Below are positions 20,001-29,059 of a stretch of DNA of 64,000 bases, in pieces; the first letter of the stretch is position 1, and every line of letters begins with the position of its first letter. Position numbers and translations under genes: made by a program. The stretch is from contig NZ_JARXYZ010000005.1 in NCBI RefSeq assembly GCF_029894125.1, positions 1-64,000 of the forward strand, in the 5' to 3' direction. Below the pieces are notes generated by a model that worked only from the letters and a program-made list of their open reading frames with translations, was not told where the DNA came from and did not search any database. This DNA is from Kitasatospora sp. MAA19 (GTDB taxonomy: Bacteria; Actinomycetota; Actinomycetes; Streptomycetales; Streptomycetaceae).

Positions 20001-22429
20001 CAGGACTCCTTCACCAGAACGGCCGTACCGGATGCGCCGGTCGCCCCTCGACTGTAACGGGGGTGGATGAGGCCGACGCACGAGTACGGCAGGCCGTCCA
20101 CCTCCTCGACCCGGACGCCGCGTTGGGCGGCGAGCAGCCGGACGTGGTCGAGGTCGGCGCCGGCGCCGCGCCGGGCGAGGATCCGCCAGGGGACGCGGCG
20201 CAGCAGGACCCGGGTGGTCTCGCCGACGCCGGGTTTGACCAGGTTGACGCTGTCGATGCCGTACTCCGTGCTGATCCGCTCGACGGTGGCCCAGCCGGCC
20301 CAGTCGGGCGTGCGGTCCGGGTCGGCGGACAGCCGGCCGGCGGCGGCGACCGCCTCCGCGCGGACGGCGGCGAAGTGGTCGGCCACGGTGTCGAGGAACG
20401 CGGCGGAGGCGTCGCCGCCGGCCAGTTCGGCGTAGTGCTTGGCGCCGTGGAAGTCGTCCGGGCCGATCAGGCCGGGCCGCAGCACGGTGCGCGAAATCAG
20501 GCCGGAGACCGTGGAGTTGAGGCAGGCGGAGGGGATCAGGAAGTCGTCCCGGGTGCCGTAGGTGCGCACGCAGCGGCCGGGGTCGGCGAGGACGGCGAGG
20601 TCCGGATCGAAACCAGTACCGGCCAGGGCGTCGGCGAGTTCGCGGGTGATCGCGCCCTTGCCGGTCCAGCCGTCGACGAACACCACGTCGCCGGCGTGGT
20701 GATGGGCGGCCAGGTAGCGCAGGGCGACCGGGTCGATGCCACGGCCGCGGACGATCGAGACGGCGTAGTGCGGGGTGTCGAGGCCGTGCGCGAAGCCGAG
20801 CCAGCGGCGGATCAGGATGCCGACGGGCGTGCCGGCCCGGGCCAGCGAGGCGAGCACCAGGCCGGGGCCGCGCTCGCTCAGCAGGGTCTCGGCGACGGTG
20901 CCGACGGCGAGCGCGATCCGGCGGGCGGAGGCGCGCAGTGCCTGGTGGAACAGCTCCTGGTACTCGGGGCTGGGCTGGTACTCGACCGGCAGCGACTCCG
21001 CGTAGTGCGCGCCGCCGTTCTGGACGGCCTCCTCGCGCTCCTCGGTGGGGGCTTCGAGCGGGACGCCGGAGAGGTCCTTGAGCAGCCAGGTCACCTCGTC
21101 GGGCCGGTACGAGGAGAACTCCGGGCCGTACAGCGGGGACGGCAGGCGGACCGGCCGGTGGGAGGGCAGCACCGCGAGCACCACCTGGTCGGTGACCTGC
21201 CGCAGCTGGCCGAGCAGGGCGCGCTCGCCCTCGTGCAGGGCCGCGGTGTCGGCGACGTCGTCGACCACCAGCACGACGGCGTCGAAGCGGCGGGCCGGGT
21301 CGGTGCCGGGGGCGACGTTGTAGGCGTAGCGCTCCCGCGAGGCGTCGTCCTGCGGGTCGTCGTGGGCGGGGAAGGCGAGGCGGGTGCGGATGGCGTAGCC
21401 GGGGTCGTCCACGGCGAGGACGGGCGACCGGGTGGTGGTGGAGTAGCGGACGCGGTCGCCGCCGAGCCGCTCGGCGAGCGCGTCGGCCAGCCGCAGCGGG
21501 GCGTACATCAGCTCCTCGAAGCCGAGGACCAGCACGCGCCGCGCCGTCGCGGGTATCGCCTCGGCCAGCTGTCCGGCCAACCCGGGCAGGGCGGCGTCGA
21601 GTCGGGCGCGGTTCCGGGCGGTGAACCCGTGCCGGCCGCCGTCCGGGAGCCCGGCGGGCCAGTCCAGCTCGACCCGGACGAGCGGCGCGGGCGCCCCCGC
21701 CGGCACGGCCGGGGCGTGGGCGGGCGTGGCCTCGGCGATCAGCCGCTCGGCGCGGTCCAGGACGTCGGCGGGCAGCTCGACGGCACCGGTGGCGGTGGCC
21801 ACCAGGTCGAGCCGGACGCCGAGTTCGGCGGCGGCGGCGACCAGCCGGCGGCGGTCGGCGGCGGAGCGCAGGTCGACCAGGGCGACCACGACGTAGTGGC
21901 CACGGGGGTGGCGGGCGTGCAGTTCGCGGATCGTGTTGAGGACCGTCCGGCCGGTCGAGAACTCGTCGTCGACCAGCACCAACGGGCCGTCACCGGCGAG
22001 GAGTTCGGGATCGGCGGGGAGCAGCAGGTGCGAGGTGGCGTGCGAGTGCTCCTCCTCGAAGCCGCCGACCGGGGGCACGCCGGGCACCGGGCGGCGGGTG
22101 GAGTGCAGGTACGGGGCGTCGAGGCCGTCGGCGACGCTGTGGCCGAGGCCGGTGGCCGTCTCCGCGTAGCCGAGGACGACGGCCCGCGCGGCGGCCTCGT
22201 CACCGAGCAACGCGTGGACCCGGCGGCCGAGTTCGAGCCCGGCGCCGTGGACGACCGCGGGCCGCTGCGGGACGTGCTTGCCGAGCACGGTGGAGACCAG
22301 CAGGTGGGCGCGCTTGCGGTTCTCGCGCAGGGCCAGGCCCACGAGTTCGGGGAGGCGGTCCGATCCGGTCAGGGCGATGCCGGCCCGGTCGGAGACCCAC
22401 CGGCCGGTCCACGTCTGCTGTGCTGTCAC
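20000..22429 (-). CDS. Phosphoribosyltransferase-TRSP-StiP-PELOTA fusion (Ter module)
   Basis: This 809-residue protein combines parts seen in Ter-linked operons. An N-terminal phosphoribosyltransferase carries the PRPP loop VLVDDEFSTGRT. A TRSP domain has the signature TTRSPVLAVDD. A StiP-type domain follows (HYAESLPVEYQPSPEYQELF; DVVFVDGWTGKGAITREL). The PELOTA-like RNA-binding tail reads RRVPWRILARRG to the end. I chose the GTG at 22427-22429 because the in-frame sequence further upstream is an 18-bp tandem repeat encoding DLNAVT units. The published comparative work on Ter systems links these domains to a nucleotide-like product. PRTase-TRSP and StiP-PELOTA are often separate genes. A DLNAVT-repeat extension at the N-terminus remains possible. 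Confidence 0.82.
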   Translation of the reverse strand: MTAQQTWTGRWVSDRAGIALTGSDRLPELVGLALRENRKRAHLLVSTVLGKHVPQRPAVVHGAGLELGRRVHALLGDEAAARAVVLGYAETATGLGHSVADGLDAPYLHSTRRPVPGVPPVGGFEEEHSHATSHLLLPADPELLAGDGPLVLVDDEFSTGRTVLNTIRELHARHPRGHYVVVALVDLRSAADRRRLVAAAAELGVRLDLVATATGAVELPADVLDRAERLIAEATPAHAPAVPAGAPAPLVRVELDWPAGLPDGGRHGFTARNRARLDAALPGLAGQLAEAIPATARRVLVLGFEELMYAPLRLADALAERLGGDRVRYSTTTRSPVLAVDDPGYAIRTRLAFPAHDDPQDDASRERYAYNVAPGTDPARRFDAVVLVVDDVADTAALHEGERALLGQLRQVTDQVVLAVLPSHRPVRLPSPLYGPEFSSYRPDEVTWLLKDLSGVPLEAPTEEREEAVQNGGAHYAESLPVEYQPSPEYQELFHQALRASARRIALAVGTVAETLLSERGPGLVLASLARAGTPVGILIRRWLGFAHGLDTPHYAVSIVRGRGIDPVALRYLAAHHHAGDVVFVDGWTGKGAITRELADALAGTGFDPDLAVLADPGRCVRTYGTRDDFLIPSACLNSTVSGLISRTVLRPGLIGPDDFHGAKHYAELAGGDASAAFLDTVADHFAAVRAEAVAAAGRLSADPDRTPDWAGWATVERISTEYGIDSVNLVKPGVGETTRVLLRRVPWRILARRGAGADLDHVRLLAAQRGVRVEEVDGLPYSCVGLIHPRYSRGATGASGTAVLVKES

Positions 22430-22470
22430 TGCTGGTCCTGCCTTCGAATGGTGCGGTAGTGCGGTCTTCG

Positions 22471-22560
22471 GATCGGTTACGGCGTTCAGATCGGTTTCAG
22501 CGTTGAGATCGGTTACGGCGTTCAGATCGGTTACAGCGTTGAGATCGGTTACGGCGTTGA
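22471..22560. repeat. Five tandem 18-bp repeats
   Basis: Five head-to-tail copies of GATCGGTTACGGCGTTSA (starts 22471, 22489, 22507, 22525, 22543) with at most a few substitutions, plus a 6-bp sixth copy. They lie between the CitE-like stop and the fusion-protein start, 41 bp upstream of the latter. The unit would read DLNAVT in the downstream gene's frame. Confidence 0.88.
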
Positions 22561-22603
22561 GATCGGCACGGCGACCCAACGCGGTGCAGCCCCCTCAGCC
22601 CCC

Positions 22604-23800
22604 TCAGCCCCCGCACAGGCAGGCCGAGAGCAGTTCCGCGAAGCTCACGTCCTCCCGGGCCACCCCGAACACCTCCGCCCGCAGCAGCACCCGCTCCGCC
22701 CAGGCACGGTGCGGCCGGGCCTCGTTCATCTTGTTGGTGTACGCCGAGCGCAGGACCCCGCCGCCGTCCTGCTCCTGCCGGAGGATGTCCCGGGCGTCGC
22801 AGTACTCCTCGTGCGTGACCACGGACAGGGCGTGCACGGCGGGGACGTGGCTGGGGTGGATGCAGGTCTTGCCGAGCAGGCCGTTGGCCCGGTCGAGTTC
22901 GACCTCCCGGATCAGCCCGTCCAGGTCGTGTTCGATGATCCGCCGGCGGACCTCCTCACCGGAGGCCAGGGCCGTCCCGGACGACTCGGCGAACGGCGTG
23001 CGGCGCAGCTGCGGCTTGAACATCCGCTCCTGCACCGGGAAGTACTCCCAGACCGGACCGGTGACGGTGTACCCCGTGCCGTCCGCCCGGCCGAGCACGT
23101 TGACCACCTCGCCGATCACCGCCGCGACCAGCGCGACGTCGTACGCGGTGAGGTCGGGCGAGCGGCGCAGGCCGTACGCGGAGCAGAGGTCGGTCACGCC
23201 GAGGCGGACGGCGAGTACCCGCTCCCGGTGCCCGGCGAGCAGTTCGGCGATGCCGAAGAGCTGTTCGCGTCTGGTCTCCAGGTGGGCGAGCTCGGGCGAT
23301 TCCAGGACGGGCATGGCGAACAGCCGTCGCCCGGTGGCGGCCTCGGCGGCGGCGAGGGCGGCCAGGTACGCGCCGCCGGTCTCGGTGGTGAACTTCGGCA
23401 GGACGAAGCCGCTGAGCAGTCCGACGGCCGGGCCGAGCCGCTCGGCCAGGTCGAGGATCTGGGAGGCGGCTCGGACTCTGATGAAGAGCAGGGGGTGGCC
23501 CTGTGTGCAGTCGGTGAAATCCCTGACCAGGTCATTCAACTGCTCGACCAGGTTCCGCTCCCCCGCGTCCACCTCGTGGTCCGCGATCGCGTCCTCCAGG
23601 CAGAGCACCATCGAAACCACGCCCCGAGCAGCCTGTTTGCGGATGTCGGCGGCCAACGCGGGCCGGGTGGCGGGGCTGTAGAGGGTGCCGCCGAGGGCGG
23701 TGGCGAGCACCGCGGGCTCGCTCCGATCGGTGAACGGCCGGGGCTGTTCGAGGAAGAGGCGGCCGCGTACGTCGTCGGCGAGATGGCCGAAATGGCGCAA
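22604..23800 (-). CDS. CitE-like HpcH/HpaI aldolase-lyase of the Ter module
   Basis: A 398-residue protein of the citrate lyase beta/HpcH family has SPATRPALAADI near the start, VSMVLCLEDAIADHEV with acidic metal ligands, and a TCIHPSHVPAV segment. The start is a TTG (LRHFGHLADD) preceded by GAGGAG; in-frame codons further upstream have no ribosome site. CitE-like enzymes are a constant part of Ter biosynthetic operons, where they are thought to build or cleave a C-C bond of the metabolite. It is the first gene of the leftward operon ending with the HAD phosphatase. Confidence 0.85.
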   Translation of the reverse strand: MRHFGHLADDVRGRLFLEQPRPFTDRSEPAVLATALGGTLYSPATRPALAADIRKQAARGVVSMVLCLEDAIADHEVDAGERNLVEQLNDLVRDFTDCTQGHPLLFIRVRAASQILDLAERLGPAVGLLSGFVLPKFTTETGGAYLAALAAAEAATGRRLFAMPVLESPELAHLETRREQLFGIAELLAGHRERVLAVRLGVTDLCSAYGLRRSPDLTAYDVALVAAVIGEVVNVLGRADGTGYTVTGPVWEYFPVQERMFKPQLRRTPFAESSGTALASGEEVRRRIIEHDLDGLIREVELDRANGLLGKTCIHPSHVPAVHALSVVTHEEYCDARDILRQEQDGGGVLRSAYTNKMNEARPHRAWAERVLLRAEVFGVAREDVSFAELLSACLCGG

Positions 23801-24184
23801 GGTGCTCTCCTCAGAGGATTGACGGCCACCGGTCCGTTGCCGGGGCGTGCGGCGGCGCGGGACGGCACCACGATTCAGCGGGACGACACCATGGTTAACC
23901 GGTCCACGGGGCGCGGTGGTTCCCGGACGGACGCCGGCGGACCCCCCTTCGTCCGCCCCCGGTGGGCCCTTCGATCGCCCATCGTACGGACGAATTCCGG
24001 CCGTCCGCGGTTCCTCGGCACTGAACTCCCGGAACATCCCGGAACACCGCCGTCCGGATCACGGATCCACGGGAGAAGCACCGGCAAACCCACGGATAGC
24101 GCAATTCTTGGCAAAGTCCGACCCTGTTGCGGCGGCCTCGGTCACGTTGTCCGAAGGGGTGGCGAACGGGCAGGATGGTCCGCT
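23801..24184. promoter_or_regulatory. Divergent intergenic region, CitE-like/TerD
   Basis: There are 384 bp without a supportable gene between the divergent Ter-module genes, so promoters for both directions must lie here. The only element I can point to is the small palindrome GGTTAACC (about 23893-23900). GC content drops noticeably from about 23980 to 24120. Confidence 0.5.
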
Positions 24185-25390
24185 ATGACGCACGTGATGG
24201 CCAAGGGCGCCAACATCGCACTGCCGGCGGCGGCGGTCCGTGCCGTGCTGCGCTGGAGCGCCACGCCCGGTGCGCCGGACGTGGACGCGTCCGCGCTGCT
24301 GCTCGGCGCCAACGGCAGGGTCCGTTCGGATGCCGACTTCGTCTTCTACAACCAGCCGCGACACCCCTCCGGCCTGGTGCGCCACCTGCCCAAGCAACAG
24401 ACCTCCGGCGGCGCCGAGATCATCGACACGATCGAGGTCGAGCTCGCCAAGCTGCCCGCCGACGTCGACCGGGTGGTGCTGGCCGGCTCCTCCGAGGGCG
24501 GCTCCTTCCGCGCGGTGCCCGGGCTGCGCCTGATGCTCTTCGACGCCGCGACCGGCGACAGCGTGCCCGCGCTCGCCGAGTTCGCGATCTCCGACGGCGA
24601 CAACGTCACCGCCCTGGTCGCGGGCGAGCTGTACCGGCGGGCCGGAGCCTGGAAGTTCCGGGCGATCGGCCAGGGCTACACCTCCGGCCTGATCGGCCTG
24701 GCCACCGACTTCGGGATCACCGTCGACGACGAGGCGGAGGCCGCCACCGCCACCGCCGACGCGGCACCGGCACCGGCACCGGCTTCGACGTCCACCCCCA
24801 CCGCCGCCGTCGACCCGCGCAGCACCCCGCTGCCCGCCCCGCGCCCGACCGCCCAGCCGGAGCCCGACACCTTCACCCTGGCCCCGGCCGTCCGACAGCC
24901 CCCGCCCGCCCCCCGGTCCCAGCCGCAGCAGCAGGCCGCCACGGCCGCCGCGGGCACGGCGCCGACCCCGCCGCCGCCCCCCTCGGCGCCGCCGACCGTG
25001 ACACCCCCGCCGACCGCACCGCCCACCGTGCCCCCGGCCGCGCCGCCGACCCCGCCCGCGCCCCCGGCCCACCAGCCCGGCACCGGGTACGGCTACCCCC
25101 AGCCGCAGCAGCCCCCCGGCACCGGTTACGGCTATCCGCACCAGCAGCAGCCCGGTACGGGGTACGGCTACCCGCAGCCCACCCCCCAGCCGTACCCGCA
25201 GCAGCAGGGCACCGGCTACGGCTACCCGAACCAGCAGCAGCCCGCCCCACAGCAGCAGCACCCCGGCAGCTACGGCTACCCGCACCCCGGCACCGGCCAA
25301 CAGCAGCCCGCCGCACAGCAGCCCGCACAGGCGCCCACCGGCGAGGAGTTCGCCCTGCCGCCACAGGGCCCGCAGTTCCAGCCCCGCTAG
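24185..25390 (+). CDS. TerD-domain protein with Pro/Gln and GYGYP-repeat tail
   Basis: The 401-residue product has a TerD domain in residues 1-180 ([46 protein letters not shown]). TerD proteins bind calcium through acidic loops and function in tellurite and stress resistance. The remaining 220 residues are disordered: Ala/Thr/Pro-rich, then six GYGYP motifs set in Gln/Pro-rich sequence. Such a tail suggests self-association or surface interaction. It is transcribed away from the biosynthetic genes. Two tail-less TerD proteins lie nearby. Confidence 0.9.
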   Translation: MTHVMAKGANIALPAAAVRAVLRWSATPGAPDVDASALLLGANGRVRSDADFVFYNQPRHPSGLVRHLPKQQTSGGAEIIDTIEVELAKLPADVDRVVLAGSSEGGSFRAVPGLRLMLFDAATGDSVPALAEFAISDGDNVTALVAGELYRRAGAWKFRAIGQGYTSGLIGLATDFGITVDDEAEAATATADAAPAPAPASTSTPTAAVDPRSTPLPAPRPTAQPEPDTFTLAPAVRQPPPAPRSQPQQQAATAAAGTAPTPPPPPSAPPTVTPPPTAPPTVPPAAPPTPPAPPAHQPGTGYGYPQPQQPPGTGYGYPHQQQPGTGYGYPQPTPQPYPQQQGTGYGYPNQQQPAPQQQHPGSYGYPHPGTGQQQPAAQQPAQAPTGEEFALPPQGPQFQPR

Positions 25391-25471
25391 CCGAAGCCGA
25401 CGGGGTCGACGCGGCCAGCGGGGCCGGCGCGGCCGACCGGGCGGCCCCGCACCCCGCCGCCCGACGCCGCC

Positions 25472-26221
25472 CTACTCGGAGCCGCCCGACTGGCTCTTGT
25501 ACCCGCGCTGCCACTGCATCCCGAACCCGTACAGCCGGTCGATGTCCGCCTGGAACCCGTTGACGTACCGCACCTCACGGCGCACCGTCAGCTGGTTGTC
25601 CCCCGCGTTCTCGATCAGCACCACCGCGCACGAGCGCGCCGCCCGGGCCCGCTCTTCCAGTTTGATCTCGATCCGCGGCCCGGTCTGCGGCACGATCGTC
25701 ACCACCGCGTGGGACTGCTCGAAGGCCGGCGTGCCGTCGTAGATGTACACGAAGATCAGCAGCCGTTTGAACTTGTCCTTCTTCTCCAGGTTGACGTACA
25801 TCGTCTCGCCGGACGGCGCCCCGTACTGGTCGTCGCCGCTGAGCTTGATGTACGGCGGATGCTGGAGGTCGCCGAAGTAGCCGCCGAGCGGCTGCACCAC
25901 GCCGCTGCTCCCGTCGGACAGTTCGTACATGCACGCCAGGTCCAGGTCGACGTTGACCTGCTGGTTCTGCACCGAGTCCGGCTCCAGCGGGCTCAGGATG
26001 CGCGGGCTGAAGAAGCGCTTGACGCGGTCCCCCGCGCTCGGCCGGACGGCCCCGGAGCGGGTGGTCCAGTGCAGGTTGACGTAGAGGTAGCCGGTGGTGG
26101 CCGCGGCCCCGGTGATCGCGTGCTGCGGGGTCGACTTGGTGAGTATGACCTTGTGCTGACCACCGGGGTTGTCGAAGGTGTAGTTCCGCTCCCCGCGCAG
26201 GTACTCCCAGATCGAGACCAT
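25472..26221 (-). CDS. TerA-like tellurium resistance protein
   Basis: A 249-residue protein starts MVSIWEYLRGERNYTFDNPGG. It contains VDLDLACMYEL, IKLSGDDQYGA and LIFVYIYDG, characteristic of the TerA/TerD-related fold with acidic metal-binding loops. The C-terminus (NGFQADIDRLYGFGMQW) matches the TerA subfamily ending. It lies convergent to the repeat-tailed TerD gene and upstream of a divergent DUF2637 gene. A role in the Ter membrane complex is inferred from the family. Confidence 0.85.
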   Translation of the reverse strand: MVSIWEYLRGERNYTFDNPGGQHKVILTKSTPQHAITGAAATTGYLYVNLHWTTRSGAVRPSAGDRVKRFFSPRILSPLEPDSVQNQQVNVDLDLACMYELSDGSSGVVQPLGGYFGDLQHPPYIKLSGDDQYGAPSGETMYVNLEKKDKFKRLLIFVYIYDGTPAFEQSHAVVTIVPQTGPRIEIKLEERARAARSCAVVLIENAGDNQLTVRREVRYVNGFQADIDRLYGFGMQWQRGYKSQSGGSE

Positions 26222-26570
26222 CCCGTCCCCTCCCCCTGCTCCCGTCAGGCGATCTGACGGTCCGCCGCTCCATGATCGGGCATCAGCCCGGCCGTCCGAT
26301 ACCCGAGCCGTCCTCTCCCCTACCCCGTGGGGCCCCCTGGCGCTCACCGGCGGGTCGATTGGCAGGAGGAAGCCGCCCTCCCGTAACATGCCGCCCCTTC
26401 GGACGCGATATCGTCTAGCCGCACAGGTGTCCCGTCCGCCCCTGCGCGGGTGCGGCGGGAATGCCGTGCGGCGACGAACGAATCGTCAGGCGATCCCGGC
26501 GCACCGGGAGCTGACCGCCTGTGTCGCCCTGTGAACCCGTCCCCTGCGGAAACCCGAGGCCCGACCCGCA
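26222..26570. promoter_or_regulatory. Divergent intergenic region, TerA-like/DUF2637
   Basis: These 349 bp hold no supported gene. A CCGTCAG/CTGACGG inverted repeat lies at 26242-26260. The 12-mer CGTCAGGCGATC occurs twice, at 26243-26254 and 26484-26495, one near each divergent start. This is consistent with a shared regulator. Confidence 0.45.
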
Positions 26571-27743
26571 ATGAACCTGACCTCCATACAGCTGGTCTGG
26601 ACCGTCATCGGCGGCGCAGCCCTGCTGTTCGTCGCCATCCTGCTGGCGACGCTGCGCTTCAAGAACACGAAGAAGGAAGAGGCCGGCGACTCCTGGGAGC
26701 GCAGCGAGGAGCGTCGGCGGCGCAAGGAGATGATCTACGGCATCTCCTCCTACACGCTGCTGTTCTGCTGCGCCGGTGTCGCGGCCGCGCTGTCCTTCCA
26801 CGGCCTGGTGGGCTTCGGCAAGGAGAACCTGGGGCTGTCCGGCGGCTGGGAGTACCTCGTCCCGTTCGGCCTGGACGGCGCCGCGATGTTCTGCTCGGTG
26901 CTCGCCGTCCGCGAGGCCAGCCACGGCGACGCCGCGCTCGGCTCGCGCCTGCTGGTCTGGGTGTTCGCGATCGCCTCGGCCTGGTTCAACTGGGTGCACG
27001 CCCCGCGCGGCGTGTCGCACGACGGCGCCCCGCAGTTCTTCTCCGGCATGTCGATCTCGGCGGCGATCCTCTTCGACCGCGCGCTGAAGCAGACCCGCAA
27101 GGCCGCGCTGCGCGAGCAGGGGCTCGTGCCGCGCCCGCTGCCGCAGATCCGCATCGTCCGCTGGCTGCGCGCCCCGCGCGAGACCTACGCGGCCTGGTCG
27201 CTGATGCTGCTGGAGAACGTCCGCAGCCTGGACGAGGCGGTCGACGAGGTGCGCGAGGAGCGCCAGGCGAAGCTGGACGCCAAGGCGCGCGCCCGCACCG
27301 CCGACCGCCGCGAGCGGGCCGAGCTGAAGGCCATCTCCCGTCAGGGCGGCATGCTCGCCCGGGCCCGCAGCGGCCGCCAGGTGCCCGCGCTCACGGCTGC
27401 CGGAGACGGCCCGAGCGCTACGGAGCCTGCCCTAGCCGCCGGGTCGGACACCACCGCCTCGCACCAGTCCGCCCCGGGCTCGCTGGAGCCGACCTCGCTG
27501 AGCGCGCTGGACGCCGGCCGCCGCCCGCGCGCCGCCGTCGGCTCGTCGTACTCGTCGTCCTACTCCTCGTCCTCGTCCTACTCCTCGTCCGCCGACTCGG
27601 CCTCCTCGACCGCCGGAACGGCCTCGGGCTCGTCCTACCGCAGCTCGACCATCGACCTGACGGCCGACGACGACACCCTGTCGATGCCGAAGCTGGACTC
27701 GCTGGAGCGCAAGCTGCGCGCGATCGAGCAGCAGCTCGGCTGA
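26571..27743 (+). CDS. DUF2637 membrane protein
   Basis: This 390-residue protein has a first hydrophobic helix (residues 6-28), a basic stretch, then three more spanning segments (YTLLFCCAGVAAALSF, YLVPFGLDGAAMFCSVLAV, LLVWVFAIASAWFNWV) of the DUF2637 family. A charged helical region and a Ser-rich low-complexity tail (SSYSSSYSSSSSYSSS) follow. The same domain heads the spread protein of the nearby AICE, though that one carries a coiled coil instead. Its chromosomal role is unknown; context suggests the Ter membrane system. Confidence 0.8.
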   Translation: MNLTSIQLVWTVIGGAALLFVAILLATLRFKNTKKEEAGDSWERSEERRRRKEMIYGISSYTLLFCCAGVAAALSFHGLVGFGKENLGLSGGWEYLVPFGLDGAAMFCSVLAVREASHGDAALGSRLLVWVFAIASAWFNWVHAPRGVSHDGAPQFFSGMSISAAILFDRALKQTRKAALREQGLVPRPLPQIRIVRWLRAPRETYAAWSLMLLENVRSLDEAVDEVREERQAKLDAKARARTADRRERAELKAISRQGGMLARARSGRQVPALTAAGDGPSATEPALAAGSDTTASHQSAPGSLEPTSLSALDAGRRPRAAVGSSYSSSYSSSSSYSSSADSASSTAGTASGSSYRSSTIDLTADDDTLSMPKLDSLERKLRAIEQQLG

Positions 27744-27760
27744 CCGCGCACACCGCGACG

Positions 27761-27802
27761 CGAAAACGGCCGCCCCCGGAACCCCGGAGGCGGCCGTTTT
27801 CG
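27761..27802. terminator. Bidirectional terminator
   Basis: A 14-bp perfect stem (CGAAAACGGCCGCC and complement) with a 14-nt loop and A/T-tracts lies between the convergent DUF2637 and DUF475 genes. Confidence 0.88.
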
Positions 27803-27814
27803 CATGCCCGACGG

Positions 27815-28909
27815 CTACCTGCCGGAACTCACCAGTTCCTGCTCGTCGTCCGCACCCTCGCGCCGGTTGCGCAGGATCGACGAACCGAGCGCCAGCCCGA
27901 TGAAGGCGACGCCGATCAGGCCGGTGACGATCTCCGGGATGTGGTACTTGATCCCGACCAGCAGGATCACCGAGAGCGCGCCGATCGCGTAGTGCGCGCC
28001 GTGCTCCAGGTAGACGTAGTCGTCCAGGGTGCCCTTGCGGACCAGGAAGACGGTCAGCGAACGGATGTACATCGCGCCGATGCCCAGGCCCAGGGTGATC
28101 TGGAAGATGTCGCTGGAGATGGCGAACGCGCCGACCACGCCGTCGAAGGAGAACGAGGCGTCCAGGACCTCCAGGTAGAGGAAGAGGAAGAACGCCGCCT
28201 TGCCGCCGACCTGGAGGATCGATTTGCCGGACTTCTCCGCCTCCTCCTCGCGTTCGGCCTCGCCCTCCAGGCCCGATTCGAAGATCGAGGACAGGCCGCC
28301 GACCACGAGGTAGGTGATCAGGCCGAGGACACCCGCGAGCAGAACGGTTTCAGCGTGCTCCCCGGCGAAGAAGTTGGAGGCCAGCACCAGCACGACCAGG
28401 GCGACGACACTGGAGAAGGCGTCCAGCTTGCCGACCTTCTCCAGCGGGCGCTCGATCCAGGCCAGCCAGTTGTGGTCCTTCTCGTCGAACAGGAAGTCGA
28501 GGAAGATCATGAGCAGGAAGACGCCGCCGAAGGCCGCGATGGCGGGGTTGGCCGCCTCCAGGTACTGGCCGTAGGTCAGGCCGTCGTGCGTCTTGTCGGA
28601 GTGCAGCGCGAGGTCGATGACGGTCGCGGGGTTGAGCTTCGCGGTGAGGCCGACCACCAGCAGCGGGAAGACCAGCCGCATACCGAAGACGGCGATGAGC
28701 ACGCCGACGGTCAGGAAGATCTTCTGCCAGTACGGGTTCATCCGCTTCAACACCGTGGCGTTGACCACCGCGTTGTCGAACGACAGGGAGATCTCCAGGA
28801 TGGAGAGGATCAGCACGATGCCGAATCCTTGGGCCCCCCAGAGCAGTCCGGCCGCGATCAGGCCGATGACGGTGATCGCGAACGACCAGCCGAAAGTGCG
28901 GAGGAACAC
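27815..28909 (-). CDS. DUF475/TerC-family integral membrane protein
   Basis: This 364-residue protein begins at GTG and has at least eight hydrophobic helices. The TerC-type acidic motifs inside the membrane are visible twice: EISLSFDNAVVNA near residue 40 and EVLDASFSFDGVVGAF near residue 255. DUF475 proteins belong to the TerC superfamily of metal exporters and stress proteins. It lies directly next to terD, in the order found in S. coelicolor, so it probably forms the membrane partner of TerD. Confidence 0.88.
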   Translation of the reverse strand: MFLRTFGWSFAITVIGLIAAGLLWGAQGFGIVLILSILEISLSFDNAVVNATVLKRMNPYWQKIFLTVGVLIAVFGMRLVFPLLVVGLTAKLNPATVIDLALHSDKTHDGLTYGQYLEAANPAIAAFGGVFLLMIFLDFLFDEKDHNWLAWIERPLEKVGKLDAFSSVVALVVLVLASNFFAGEHAETVLLAGVLGLITYLVVGGLSSIFESGLEGEAEREEEAEKSGKSILQVGGKAAFFLFLYLEVLDASFSFDGVVGAFAISSDIFQITLGLGIGAMYIRSLTVFLVRKGTLDDYVYLEHGAHYAIGALSVILLVGIKYHIPEIVTGLIGVAFIGLALGSSILRNRREGADDEQELVSSGR

Positions 28910-29059
28910 GGGACTTGGTTACCTTTCGGGTTTCGGGCCGTGCCGGGGGGCGGCCTCGTCCCGAGACGCCCTGACCGGGCCGCGCCCGGTCAGGTCACCC
29001 CCGCACTGCCCTCTGTTCTCATGATCGTTGGTTGGGTGCGATTGTTCTGATTTTCGCCC

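Noticed and set aside
22430..22579. N-terminal extension of the Ter fusion protein through the DLNAVT repeats
   Set aside because: Repeat-encoded, and a later GTG starts at the conserved domain edge. Kept as an alternative in the fusion-gene entry and the repeat finding, not as the annotated start.
23801..24037. Upstream extension of the CitE-like protein to 24037
   Set aside because: Translation there is Gly/Arg/Pro-rich, unlike the family, whereas a GAGGAG site precedes the TTG at 23800.
25081..25290. GYGYP-coding DNA as a regulatory repeat
   Set aside because: It is explained by the protein-level repeat and has variable spacing.
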